From positions 1 to 64,000 of the forward strand of contig JBAVEL010000186.1 in NCBI GenBank assembly GCA_049587715.1: a DNA stretch of 64,000 bases, read 5' to 3'. The DNA comes from JBAVEL01 sp049587715. GTDB lineage: Bacteria > Bacteroidota > Ignavibacteria > UBA10030 > UBA6906. Positions within the stretch are counted from its first letter, which is position 1. Each line of letters starts with the position of its first letter. Positions 43,054-52,313 of this stretch are shown here, in pieces. Made by a program: the position numbers and the translations under genes. The notes under the pieces were generated by a model. That model was not told the DNA's origin and searched no databases. It saw only the letters and a program-made list of their open reading frames with translations.

Positions 43054-44988
43054 ATGCCCGCTTCCGGTCTTGCGGCTCTCGAGCACGCGCTCCTATCCTC
43101 GCGGAGGGGGCGCCGACGGGGACCCGTCTACGAGGTTCCTTCCCTCTGGACTTCGCATGGGACTCCCCCCAGGCGGCTCCGGGTGGATCCCGTTCTCCAC
43201 TATCTTTCCCTTGTGCGGCGGATCCGCAGGCTCCGCCCGCGTCCGCGCCCCCGGATCCCGTCGGGAGGGGAGTGGAGCCGCGACGCCGTCGTCTACAACA
43301 TGTTCGTGCGGTGCACGGCGGCTTTCGATCATAACGGGAACGGACGACTCGAGACGGGGGTCCGGTCCGACGGTTTCAGGGAGACCGGAACCTTCCTGAA
43401 GGCGATCGCCATGCTTCCCTACGTCCGGTGGCTGGGGGCCGACACCGTCCATCTGCTCCCCATCACGGCCATCGGCCGGGACGGCAACAAGGGGACCCTC
43501 GGGTCTCCGTATGCCATCCGCAATCCGTACCTTCTGGACGAGAACCTTGCGGAGCCGGCTCTGGGACTGGGTGTGGAAACCGAGTTCAAGGCCTTCATGG
43601 AGGCGGCGCACCGCCTGGGCCTGCGGGTGGTGGTGGAGTTCGTCTTCCGCACGGCTGCGAAGGATGCAGACTGGGTGGCGGAACACCCCGAGTGGTTCTA
43701 CTGGATACGCGCGGATGTCTCCGACCGGGGCGGGCACGGCGCGGATGAAACCCGCTACGGTTCCCCCCTCTTCACACCCGAGGAACTCGGATCCATCCAC
43801 CGGATGGTGGGAGAGCACGCCTTCAACGCGCTGATACCCCCCCACGAGATATACCGCTCCATGTTCACCGACCCTCCCCCTGCGTCCAGCATCCGGAAGC
43901 GGGGGGATTCCTGGGTCGGAACCCTTCCGGGAGGAACCCTGGTGAAGATCCCCGGGGCGTTCGCCGATTGGCCCCCCGACGACCACCAGCCCCCCTGGGG
44001 GGACGTGACGTACCTGCGGCTCTACGACATGCCCGGGTTCAACTACATTGCCTACAACACGATCCGCATGTACGACTCCCGGCTCGCGCAGCCGCGCAAC
44101 GAAAACCGGCCCCTCTGGGACCGGATTGCCGGGATCATTCCCCATTATCAGAAGGCGTTTGGAATAGACGGTGTGATGATCGACATGGGCCATGCCCTGC
44201 CGATGCCGTTGAAGGCGGAAATCGTGCGCGCCGCCCGGTCCGTGGACGGCGATTTCGCCTTCTGGGACGAGAACTTCTCGATCCAGCGGAAGAGCAGGGA
44301 GGAGGGGTACAATGCCGTGTTCGGCTTTCTCTGGGCCGACCAGCACCATCCCCCGCGGGTCCGGTCGCTCTGGAGGAGGATGGGCGAGGAGGGCTTTCCC
44401 ATCCCCTTCTTTGCCACGCCCGAAAACCACAATACCCCGCGGGCAGCTTCCCGGGGCGGGGGCCTGGTGTACGCCCGCTGGGCCTGGCTGGTGAACAACT
44501 TCATACCGGCGATTCCCTTCCTGCACTCGGGTTTCGAGCTGGGAGAGACGCACCCCATCAACACGGGGCTGGACTTCACGCCCGACCAGCTCCGGAGCCT
44601 TCCTTCCGCCGGGCTCCCGTTGTTCAGCGAGCATGCTTTCCGCTGGACCCGCCGGCAGGCATTCCCCGCGTGGGTGCGGAAGGTTTCGGCCCTCCGGACA
44701 GCGTACAGGGGGCTCATCACCGATTCTGCTCCCGGCCGCTTCCGGCTGCTGCACGACCCGAACGAGAGGATCCTTGCGTTCGCCAGGGTTCCGGAGGGGG
44801 CCGGGCCCTGTCTGGCCGTGGTGACCAATATGAACTGGGAGGGAAAAGAGGCCGCCGCCACGCGGCTCGAAACCTCCAAGAAGGCGGTCCGGGACCTTCT
44901 CACGGGGAGGTCCCTGGCCGTGCAAGGGGGATGGCTGCGGAGTGAGCTTCCTCCGGGCGGCTCCATTGTTTTCGAGTTCTCCGCATGA
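43054..44988 (+). CDS. GlgE-like GH13 family protein with altered catalytic motifs, cytoplasmic
   Basis: 644 residues from the ATG at 43054, without a signal peptide. The barrel has GADTVHLLPITAIGRDGNKG and VVVEFVFRTAAKDADWVAEH followed by PEWF, which resembles the GlgE (GH13_3) block ending EHPEWF. Region II is DGVMIDMGHALP, where Asp377 keeps the nucleophile position but the usual Arg two residues earlier is Met. Region III is FWDENFS (Glu406), and region IV reads TPENHNTPRAA, where NHD has become NHN. GlgE-type enzymes move maltosyl units onto glucans, but the changed residues make the reaction uncertain. It is translationally coupled to GH57 and the solute-binding protein, so it probably handles imported maltodextrin. 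Confidence 0.8.
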   Translation: MPASGLAALEHALLSSRRGRRRGPVYEVPSLWTSHGTPPRRLRVDPVLHYLSLVRRIRRLRPRPRPRIPSGGEWSRDAVVYNMFVRCTAAFDHNGNGRLETGVRSDGFRETGTFLKAIAMLPYVRWLGADTVHLLPITAIGRDGNKGTLGSPYAIRNPYLLDENLAEPALGLGVETEFKAFMEAAHRLGLRVVVEFVFRTAAKDADWVAEHPEWFYWIRADVSDRGGHGADETRYGSPLFTPEELGSIHRMVGEHAFNALIPPHEIYRSMFTDPPPASSIRKRGDSWVGTLPGGTLVKIPGAFADWPPDDHQPPWGDVTYLRLYDMPGFNYIAYNTIRMYDSRLAQPRNENRPLWDRIAGIIPHYQKAFGIDGVMIDMGHALPMPLKAEIVRAARSVDGDFAFWDENFSIQRKSREEGYNAVFGFLWADQHHPPRVRSLWRRMGEEGFPIPFFATPENHNTPRAASRGGGLVYARWAWLVNNFIPAIPFLHSGFELGETHPINTGLDFTPDQLRSLPSAGLPLFSEHAFRWTRRQAFPAWVRKVSALRTAYRGLITDSAPGRFRLLHDPNERILAFARVPEGAGPCLAVVTNMNWEGKEAAATRLETSKKAVRDLLTGRSLAVQGGWLRSELPPGGSIVFEFSA

Positions 44989-46235
44989 GGAACCGCCGCG
45001 CATGGGGATGGGCCCTCCTGGCCGTGGGCGCCGGCTTCCTGTTCGGGCTCTGGGCGGGGTGCGCCCCTCCCCGGGACCCCCGGCACCTCGTCATCTGGCA
45101 CCAGATGCGGGTGGACGAGCGGCTGATCCTGGAGGAACAACTCCGGCAGTTCATGGCGGAGAACCCGGGTGTGAGGGTGGAGCAGATCTACAAGGAGACC
45201 GAGGAGCTGAGGTCGGGCTTCATCATTGCCGCCATTGCAGGGCAGGGTCCCGACCTGGTGTACGGCCCGTCGGATCAGGTGGGGCCGTTCGAAGTCATGG
45301 GCATCATCCGGCCCCTGGAGGACCTGTTTTCCCCCGCGTATCTTGCCTCGTTCACCCCCGCCGGACTGACCTGGTACCGGGGGCATCTGTATCAGATGGC
45401 CGACAAGCTCGGCAATCACCTGACCCTCATCTACAACAAAGACATGCTCCGCAGGCCCCCCGAGACGGACGAGGACCTGATTGCGGAAGGCATGCGCCTG
45501 ACCTCCGATACGGACGGGGACGGGAAGACGGACGTGTACGGCCTTTGCTGGAACTACACCGAGCCCTTCTTCTTCATCCCATTCATGACGGGTTTCGGGG
45601 GCTGGGTGATGACGGAGGAGGGCGTTCCGACGCTGGAGAGCAGGGGGACGGTGGACGGCCTGCGGTTCATCCGGGACCTGCGGGACCGGTTCAAGATCAT
45701 CCCCGGGGAGGCGGACTACAACATCGCCGACATGCTCTTCAAGGACGGGAAGAGCGCCATGATCATCAACGGGGACTGGTCCTGGGCCGGGTACAGAAAA
45801 GCGGGAATCAACATCGGTGTGGCTCCTCTGCCGCGCATTACCTCCACGGGACTCTGGTGCGCCCCCATGGTATCCCCCAAGGGGTATTCCCTGAACGCCA
45901 ATGTGCCGGCCGAAAAGACCGAACTCGTGGTGCGCCTTCTGGAGTTCCTGATGCGGCCCGAGATCCAGCTCTCCACGGCCCGGGCTCTCTCCACGATGCC
46001 CACCCGGCGGGAGGCCCTCCAGTCGGAATACGTCCAGAATGACGAGACGCTCCGGAATTCCGCCCGGCAGATCGAGCAGGGGAGGCCCATGCCGGTGGTG
46101 CCCGAGCTGCGGGCCATCTGGGACGCCATGCGCCCCGCCTATCAGGCCGTTCTGGGGGGGGCCATGACGCCGGAAGAGGCGGCCCGCGCCATGCAGCAGC
46201 TTGCCCTCCGGAAGATCAGGGAGCTCAATGAATAA
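44985..46235 (+). CDS. MalE-like solute-binding lipoprotein
   Basis: 416 residues, ATGA overlap with the preceding gene. Lipobox LWAGC at about Cys26 predicts a lipid-anchored periplasmic protein. Family features include LVIWHQMRVDERLILEEQLR at the start of the mature part, IAAIAGQGPDLVYGPSDQVG, a calcium-type loop DTDGDGKTDVYG, and MIINGDWSWAGYRKAGINIG. This is the cluster-1 binding protein fold for malto-oligosaccharides. Its permeases follow at 46287 and 47205. Confidence 0.92.
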   Translation: MRNRRAWGWALLAVGAGFLFGLWAGCAPPRDPRHLVIWHQMRVDERLILEEQLRQFMAENPGVRVEQIYKETEELRSGFIIAAIAGQGPDLVYGPSDQVGPFEVMGIIRPLEDLFSPAYLASFTPAGLTWYRGHLYQMADKLGNHLTLIYNKDMLRRPPETDEDLIAEGMRLTSDTDGDGKTDVYGLCWNYTEPFFFIPFMTGFGGWVMTEEGVPTLESRGTVDGLRFIRDLRDRFKIIPGEADYNIADMLFKDGKSAMIINGDWSWAGYRKAGINIGVAPLPRITSTGLWCAPMVSPKGYSLNANVPAEKTELVVRLLEFLMRPEIQLSTARALSTMPTRREALQSEYVQNDETLRNSARQIEQGRPMPVVPELRAIWDAMRPAYQAVLGGAMTPEEAARAMQQLALRKIRELNE

Positions 46236-46286
46236 GGGCACCCATACCGGGCGCCGGCCCGGACCTGTCGCGGGGAGTGACACCGC

Positions 46287-47183
46287 ATGAACCGTTCATC
46301 CAACCGGCTCTTCATCGCCTTCCTGGTGGTGCCCGCCTTTCTGATTCTCCTGGCGGTGGTGTTCTACCCCTTCGTCTACAATGTGGTGATCTCCTTCTCG
46401 AACATGAACCTCCGCCACATCAAGGACTGGGAGCTGATCGGGCCGCGCCAGTACGTCAAGGTGTTTACCGAACCGACCCAGCCCGATTTCTATATGGTCT
46501 TCGGGAAGACGATCATTTGGACAGCCGTGAACGTCTTCTTTCACGTGGTGGTGGGCGTGTTCCTTGCGCTCGTGTTGAACCAGAAGGACATCCGGGGGAA
46601 ACCCCTCTTCCGCACCCTCCTGATACTGCCCTGGGCCGTGCCGCAGTACATCGTGGCCCTCACCTGGCGCGGGATGTTCAACTACGAATACGGGTCCGTC
46701 AACCTCCTGCTCACGCGCTACCTGAACCTTCCCGCCGTGGAGTGGCTCAAGAGCCCGACGGAGGCGTTTCTCGCATGCATCATCACCAACGTCTGGCTCG
46801 GGTTCCCGTTCATGATGGTGATCGCCCTGGGCGCTCTCCAGAGCATCCCCCACGAGCTGTACGAGGCGGCGGACATAGACGGCGCCTCCTGGCGGCACAA
46901 GCTGACGAAGATCACCCTCCCCCTGATCCGGCCCGTGATGATTCCCGCCGTCACGCTCGGCACGGTCTGGACATTCAACAACCTGAACATCGTCTGGCTG
47001 GTGAGTAATGCGGGGGAGCCCTCGGACCAGACGCACATTCTTGTTTCCTTTGTGTACAAGGCGGCCTTCAACCTGTACCGGTACGGCTACGCGGCGGCCC
47101 TTTCCATGGTGATCTTTGCCCTGCTGCTGGCCTTCAGTCTCTTCTTCATGAAGCGGACCCGGGCAACCGAGGCGGCCTACTGA
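46287..47183 (+). CDS. MalF-like ABC sugar permease
   Basis: 298 residues with six hydrophobic segments. It has the EAA loop EAADIDGASWRHKLTKITLP, which contacts the ATPase, and the CUT1 pattern WTAVNVFFHVVVGVFLALVL. It lacks the long periplasmic P2 loop of enterobacterial MalF, as do most non-enteric homologues. It is the first permease after the binding protein, 50 bp downstream. It pairs with the MalG-like protein that follows; the ATPase is probably the MsmX-type protein at 17655. Confidence 0.92.
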   Translation: MNRSSNRLFIAFLVVPAFLILLAVVFYPFVYNVVISFSNMNLRHIKDWELIGPRQYVKVFTEPTQPDFYMVFGKTIIWTAVNVFFHVVVGVFLALVLNQKDIRGKPLFRTLLILPWAVPQYIVALTWRGMFNYEYGSVNLLLTRYLNLPAVEWLKSPTEAFLACIITNVWLGFPFMMVIALGALQSIPHELYEAADIDGASWRHKLTKITLPLIRPVMIPAVTLGTVWTFNNLNIVWLVSNAGEPSDQTHILVSFVYKAAFNLYRYGYAAALSMVIFALLLAFSLFFMKRTRATEAAY

Positions 47184-47204
47184 CCGGCGCCTGAAAGGAT
47201 CATC

Positions 47205-48038
47205 ATGCGGCCCAAGACCATCCTGCGGCGTGTCGCCAGCTATGCAGTGCTCATCCTCTTCTCGGCAATCGCCGTCTATCCCGTCCTCCAGGTGGTGACC
47301 ATTTCGCTGCGCCCTGCGGACCGGCTGCTCTCCACATCGCTCGAGGTGATCCCCGAGAACGCAACCCTGGAGGCCTACCGTTCGCTGTTCACCGACCGTC
47401 CCTTTCTGCTCTGGATGGGGAACAGCCTGCTGGTTTCGCTTGTGGTCACCCTGACCGGGGTGGTGCTGGCCTCCACCACCGGGTATGCCTTCAGCCGGTT
47501 CAACTTCGCGGGGAAGAGGCTGGGGCTCCTCAGTCTCCTGACCACGCAGATGTTCCCCGCCACGATGCTGCTCCTCCCCCTGTATATCATGCTCATCCAC
47601 CTGGGGCTCATCAACACCTTTCTGGGGGTCATCGTCATCTATACGGCCACGGCGCTCCCGTTCACCATCTGGACCATGAAGGGATACTACGATACCATTC
47701 CATACAGTCTGGAGGAGGCGGCGAGGATCGACGGCTGCAACCAGTTCCAGGCCTTCTACAAGATCATCCTTCCCTTGGCCGCGCCTGCCCTGGTCATTAC
47801 CGCCCTCTTCTCATTCATGACCGCGTGGTCGGAGTACCTGGTGGCCGCACAGATCCTTCAGGACACGGGTCTCTGGACCCTGCCGCTGGGGCTCAAGTCG
47901 TTTGAGTCCAACATGACCACGGAGTGGGGCCTCTACGGGGCCTCCTCCCTGATCGTGGCGGTGCCCGTGGTGGTTCTGTTCCTGGGACTCAGCCGGTATC
48001 TTGTGTCCGGGCTGACCCTGGGGAGTGTGAAGGGCTGA
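47205..48038 (+). CDS. MalG-like ABC sugar permease
   Basis: 277 residues with six hydrophobic segments. EAA loop EAARIDGCNQFQAFYKIILP; further signatures are SLLVSLVVTLTGVVLASTTG, YAFSRFNFAGKRLGLLSLLT and MFPATMLLLPLYIML, standard for CUT1 second permeases. It is the last gene of the operon that starts at 37624 and ends 6 bp before the convergent debranching-enzyme gene, with no clear terminator in between. Confidence 0.93.
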   Translation: MRPKTILRRVASYAVLILFSAIAVYPVLQVVTISLRPADRLLSTSLEVIPENATLEAYRSLFTDRPFLLWMGNSLLVSLVVTLTGVVLASTTGYAFSRFNFAGKRLGLLSLLTTQMFPATMLLLPLYIMLIHLGLINTFLGVIVIYTATALPFTIWTMKGYYDTIPYSLEEAARIDGCNQFQAFYKIILPLAAPALVITALFSFMTAWSEYLVAAQILQDTGLWTLPLGLKSFESNMTTEWGLYGASSLIVAVPVVVLFLGLSRYLVSGLTLGSVKG

Positions 48039-48044
48039 GAAGTC

Positions 48045-51000
48045 TCAGCGGCGGCTGCGCGCCGCGTCGTAGAGGTTGGATTCCCGGGCCGATTCTCTTC
48101 CTCCACCCGTCCATTCGGAGGCCCGCAGGGAAACGGTTCTGAATTCCCCGAGTCCCGCTGCACCGTGGTCGTCCTGGGCCCCCGCCAGCACCGTGATACC
48201 CCAGGCGGAATCCGGCACGCCCAGATAGCGGAGGGGAAGGGAAAACGCGACCCGCGCCCTCTGCGCGTCCCCGATGGGGGAGACCGCATCACCGGGAGCG
48301 GGTACGTAGGCGGCCAGGGTCTCCCCCGAGGCGTCCTCCACGCGGACTCCTCCCCCCACGAGTATCAGACGTTCATACGCATCCCGCGCATCCATCAGAA
48401 AGCCGGCATTGGCGGGGATACTGACCGCGCCCGAGCCGGGGATGCCGTCTGTGTCGATTGCGATGGCCGCGAGGGTGAGCTGGAACCCGTACTCGGGGTG
48501 CCAGCCGGGGTCGGCCAGGGACCGGAACCGAAGCTCCAGGTATGCGTTGGAGTCGTCCCGGCTGAGGGTGAATCCCGTGAGATCCAGACAGCCCCCCCGG
48601 AAGGCCGGATGGGTGGGGTAGGTGTACCTGCCCAGCGTCTCTCCCCCCGGACCCACCCCTGTGTCGTCCCCCTCGGGGTCCTCCAGTCGCACAAGCACCC
48701 GCGCGGCCGGGTTGGCTGCTTTGACCTGTGCCAGATTGAGGATCGGATGGGTGGGGCCGCCCACGGATCTCAGGCCGGGAAGGAGCATGGGAACGGCGAA
48801 CCTCAGACCCCCGAGGGCAGGATCCGGGTGACGGAGGGTTTCGGATACTTCAGCCGGGGTGGTCTTCTGTCCATTGACGTAACAGGTTATCTCTCTCCCT
48901 CTCAACACGACTCTCAGCTCGCCCCGGGGCGGGATGGCGACCTTGAGGCCCAACTCCGCTCCGTCCTCCCCCGGGAGCGAGAGCTCCACCGTACCCCCCC
49001 GGCGGAGGTTCCTCCCCCACAGGAGGACCGTTTGCGTGGGTCCGTCCCGCAGGATCTCCACAGGGACCCCCCGTCCGTCCAGGTTCAGAACAGCCCTCAC
49101 GTTTCCCAGGGCCCGGGGGATCCGTGGCCGGAGCCGTATTCTGTGGTGGAGAATCTCCACCCGGGCCCCCAGGTAGTCGTCGTAGAAGTTCCGTATGAAC
49201 TCGGCCAGATTCCAGGCCTGCGAGAAGGTTCCGGAAAGCTCCGGTTCCTGCGCCCCCTCCCTGGGGAGAGCATCCAGGAGCTCCGACTGCGTCCCCACTG
49301 CTCCCCGGTCCAGGATCTGGGCGGCTGCGTTCGAGGTGAGCCGGAAGGCCGTTTCCTGAAGGGAGAAGCGGCAGAGCTCCGCAACCACGGGTCCCGAGAG
49401 CCATGTCCAGACGGTTCCGTTGTGGTAGGCCGCGTCGGGGGGGTAGAAGGGCTGGTTCCTGTGATACGGATGGAAGCCCGGGTCCCCCTGCCACAGGGAG
49501 GCCACTCCGTGCTCATAGGTGAGGTTTCCCACAATCCGGGCGAGCGCCTCCGCCCGTACGGAGTCGGGGAGAAGCTCCATCGTGAAGATGGCGTTGGGCC
49601 TCAGACGAACGTCCGCTGAGCCGTCGCGGTTCAGGTGGTCGGCGATCCCCGCCGGCGTGATGAAGCGTTCCCGGAAGGATGCCCCGACACGTGTGTGGAG
49701 GCTGTCCCACCGCCGGGCGGATGGGGCATCCCCCATCCGTGTGGCGAACCAGACCCCCGCCTCCAGCTGGCGCGACCAGAGGGCCTGTATGTCGTTTGCC
49801 CTGTCGCCGCGCGCACTCCAGGGGCCGTCGGGACCGACCGCATCCATCCAGGTCTCGGCATCTCCGTGGATGAGGAATCCCGAGCTGTCGGTGTGCCGGC
49901 GGATGGTTCCTTCGATGGACCGGATCACCGTGGGATAAACGGCAAGGGCGAATACCGAGTCGCCGGAGCGGAGGACGTAGTCCCGCGCCGTCTCCACAAA
50001 GCGGGGGGTCCCGTCCGCCGTGTTGTAGGCCTTCTCCCGCGCGGTCACGATGTTGGGAATGCGGCCCTCATCGGGGGAGGCGGGGTCCGTGTTCTGAAAC
50101 CCCGCGAACGAAAGGAGGATTTCCCTGGCCAGACTCCAGCGACCCGTGACCAGCGCCGCTCCGGGGAGCGAGATGAAGGTATCCCTACCCCAGTAGGAGT
50201 TGAACCAGGGGAGCCCCGCAAAGATGCCGCGCCCGCGCTGATTCATAACCAGCGCATCCAGGGACAGCTTCGCCCAGGCAAGAGCGCGATCGAAGCGGGG
50301 GTCCGAGGTGCGGACCCCGGTGGCCGAAAGGAGGGCTTCCATCCGGTCGCGGCGGCGTTTCTCCAGCATCCCCACGCGCCCGGGTACGGAGCGGAGGAGC
50401 GCTTCGGCCTGCTCCCGGGATCCGCCCCCCGCAAAGACGAAAAGGTGCAGCCGGGCATTGCGCCGGGAGAGCCGGATGAGCGCCCTGCGGGCCTCCGCCC
50501 CCTCTCCCTCCTGCACGCGCGCAGGGAGGCATGCGGGCCCCCCTGCGGAGAGCCAGCGTCCCGGCGGCGGGGTCCCGGGTGCCTCTGCCCCGGTGCCCGA
50601 GAAATCCATGGAGGCCGTGTTCTCCGAGAGGAACACACCGGCCTGTGCGGGATATGTCCCGCCTCCCGGGTAGACCTCCACGCCCGCCTGGACGGGACGC
50701 GGCGCCTGGAGGCGCACGTAGAAGACAGGGAGGGAATCCGCCATTCTCACCTCCTCGGTGATTCCCCCGCCGTACCGGCGCACCAGGCGGTCGGGGAATA
50801 CCGTGACCTCCACGGCGTCCGCCCTGTCCAGAGGGCGTCCCTCCAGGAAAAGCCGGTAGTCGTCCAGAAGCTCGGTCCCGTCCACGTTGAACCCCTGCCA
50901 GCCGCTCCGGGAGCGCCCGTGGGTTTCCCCGTACAGGAACGCGGATTGTCCGTTCGTGAAGGAGAACTCCCGGGAGGTTCCCTCCACACGAATGCCCAGT

Positions 51001-51080
51001 TCATCCAGGGTGATTGCGCTCCCGCCCCCTTCAGCCGGCGCTGCAAGGAGAGAGAAGAGGGAGAGGATGAGTGCTTTCAT
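48045..51080 (-). CDS. GDE-type amylo-alpha-1,6-glucosidase with C-terminal glucodextranase-like domain, secreted
   Basis: 1,011 residues from the ATG at 51080, which overlaps the esterase stop; a GTG one codon earlier is also possible. Signal peptide to APAEGG. The N-terminal beta domain resembles the GDE_N type. The (alpha/alpha)6 core includes GLPWFNSYWGRDTFISLPGA, GRIPNIVTAREKAYNTADGT, HGDAETWMDAVGPDGPWSAR, NRDGSADVRLRPNAIFTMEL, YHNGTVWTWLSGPVVAELC and AWNLAEFIRNFYDDYLGA, as in GDE_C (GH133-like) glycogen debranching enzymes. The last 290 residues (LVRLEDPEGDDTGVGPGGET ... DLTGFTLSRDDSNAYLELRF) match glucodextranase C / DOMON-like carbohydrate binding. Debranching activity outside the cytoplasm would complement the GH13 and GH57 enzymes. 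Confidence 0.87.
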   Translation of the reverse strand: MKALILSLFSLLAAPAEGGGSAITLDELGIRVEGTSREFSFTNGQSAFLYGETHGRSRSGWQGFNVDGTELLDDYRLFLEGRPLDRADAVEVTVFPDRLVRRYGGGITEEVRMADSLPVFYVRLQAPRPVQAGVEVYPGGGTYPAQAGVFLSENTASMDFSGTGAEAPGTPPPGRWLSAGGPACLPARVQEGEGAEARRALIRLSRRNARLHLFVFAGGGSREQAEALLRSVPGRVGMLEKRRRDRMEALLSATGVRTSDPRFDRALAWAKLSLDALVMNQRGRGIFAGLPWFNSYWGRDTFISLPGAALVTGRWSLAREILLSFAGFQNTDPASPDEGRIPNIVTAREKAYNTADGTPRFVETARDYVLRSGDSVFALAVYPTVIRSIEGTIRRHTDSSGFLIHGDAETWMDAVGPDGPWSARGDRANDIQALWSRQLEAGVWFATRMGDAPSARRWDSLHTRVGASFRERFITPAGIADHLNRDGSADVRLRPNAIFTMELLPDSVRAEALARIVGNLTYEHGVASLWQGDPGFHPYHRNQPFYPPDAAYHNGTVWTWLSGPVVAELCRFSLQETAFRLTSNAAAQILDRGAVGTQSELLDALPREGAQEPELSGTFSQAWNLAEFIRNFYDDYLGARVEILHHRIRLRPRIPRALGNVRAVLNLDGRGVPVEILRDGPTQTVLLWGRNLRRGGTVELSLPGEDGAELGLKVAIPPRGELRVVLRGREITCYVNGQKTTPAEVSETLRHPDPALGGLRFAVPMLLPGLRSVGGPTHPILNLAQVKAANPAARVLVRLEDPEGDDTGVGPGGETLGRYTYPTHPAFRGGCLDLTGFTLSRDDSNAYLELRFRSLADPGWHPEYGFQLTLAAIAIDTDGIPGSGAVSIPANAGFLMDARDAYERLILVGGGVRVEDASGETLAAYVPAPGDAVSPIGDAQRARVAFSLPLRYLGVPDSAWGITVLAGAQDDHGAAGLGEFRTVSLRASEWTGGGRESARESNLYDAARSRR

Positions 51081-52285
51081 CACGGCTTCGTTTCCCAGAA
51101 TTGAATGAGGATGTCGTCGATGCGCGCCCGCCAGTTGACCCAGTTATGCCCTTCGGGGTATTCCGCGTACGTGCAGGGCACCCCCCGGTCCTGGAGGATG
51201 TCCGCCATCCTCCGGGTGTGGACCCGTGCATCCCGGATGGTTCCCGTATCCAGATAGAACCGGATCCCCAGGGGGGGGGCCGCTGCCATCAGCCGCATCA
51301 TCCGCTCTTCATCCCACCAGTAGGCCGGACTCTGTGCCGCGCAAAGCCCGAACAGGTCGGGCCTCCGGAAGGCGGCGTATGTTGCGATGAGGCCCCCCAG
51401 GGAGGCCCCCATGACGGCGTGCTCGGCGGGAGCCGAAAGAACCCTGTACCGGGCCGATAGTGCCGGCAGGACTTCCTCCGTCAGGTACGCTACAAACGTG
51501 TCGCTCATGGCGTAGTCCTGCATCCGCATGCTTGTGCGGGAATCTCCGGGATCGGTCCGCGGATCCAGAAAGACCGCCAGGATGGGTCTGATCTTCCCCT
51601 CATCCAAGAGGTTGTCCAGCACCGTCTGCATGAAGCCCAGAGAAAGGTACTCCCCGCCGTCCATCACGAGAAGGAGACCCAGCGAGTCCTCCTCCCCGCT
51701 CCGGGAGGGGGGGAGGTAGACCGTTGCGGGGTGGGTCCTCCCGAGGAGGGAGCTCCTGATGTGCAGGGTGTCCAGACGGCCCCGTCTCACCCCGCTCCGG
51801 GAGAGGACCCAGGGAGACGACACATAGTCCGGCATCCGGATCTCGGAGTTCGGGCCGTACCCCCCCTGGGCCTGCAGGGTGTTGAAGGGGTCCAGCATCC
51901 AGACCGAATCCACGACGAGCTTGTACTCGAAGCGGGCGGCCCGGGGTACGGAAACGGCCAGATGAAACAGGTCTGTACCCCCAATGCGGCGCATGGTGTC
52001 GGCCGAGGGGTTCCAGCCGTTGAGATCGCTCGGCACGGAGACCCGCCCTCCCACCCCCGAGTAGAGGAAATGCACGACGGTATCCTCCACCACGGGGAGG
52101 CCCCGGACGGCGATCCCCCGTGTGAAGGCCGCCGCCAGGGAATCCCGTTCCGCCGGATTCTCAAGCCGCTCGATCCGCTCCAGGAAGAGGGAGAAAGCCC
52201 GAGGGGACTCGGGCATCCGGGCTCGCGCCGGAGGAGGAAGGGCTCCCGCGACGAGCCAGGCAAGCAGCAGGACTGCTGTTGCCAT
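51080..52285 (-). CDS. Esterase D-type hydrolase with CBM48-like domain, exported
   Basis: 401 residues from the ATG at 52285. A signal peptide (MATAVLLLAWLVAGALPPPARA) is followed by a helical N-terminal part. Next is a CBM48/E-set domain (VHFLYSGVGGRVSVPSDLNG ... ADTMRRIGGTDLFHLAVSV) and an alpha/beta-hydrolase esterase domain: nucleophile elbow MGASLGGLIATYAAF and C-terminal GHNWVNWRARIDD with the catalytic His. The family includes ferric-enterobactin (Fes) and acyl-glycan esterases. It is a tandem paralogue of 52314-53549 and precedes the debranching-enzyme gene, so a glycan ester substrate is plausible but unproven. Confidence 0.85.
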   Translation of the reverse strand: MATAVLLLAWLVAGALPPPARARMPESPRAFSLFLERIERLENPAERDSLAAAFTRGIAVRGLPVVEDTVVHFLYSGVGGRVSVPSDLNGWNPSADTMRRIGGTDLFHLAVSVPRAARFEYKLVVDSVWMLDPFNTLQAQGGYGPNSEIRMPDYVSSPWVLSRSGVRRGRLDTLHIRSSLLGRTHPATVYLPPSRSGEEDSLGLLLVMDGGEYLSLGFMQTVLDNLLDEGKIRPILAVFLDPRTDPGDSRTSMRMQDYAMSDTFVAYLTEEVLPALSARYRVLSAPAEHAVMGASLGGLIATYAAFRRPDLFGLCAAQSPAYWWDEERMMRLMAAAPPLGIRFYLDTGTIRDARVHTRRMADILQDRGVPCTYAEYPEGHNWVNWRARIDDILIQFWETKP

Positions 52286-52313
52286 GGGGGATGCCGCCCT
52301 CGCCGGCCGCACC

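Noticed and set aside
40317..43055. A 900-codon minus-strand frame opposite GH57
   Set aside because: Same reason: it shadows a gene with clear catalytic motifs.
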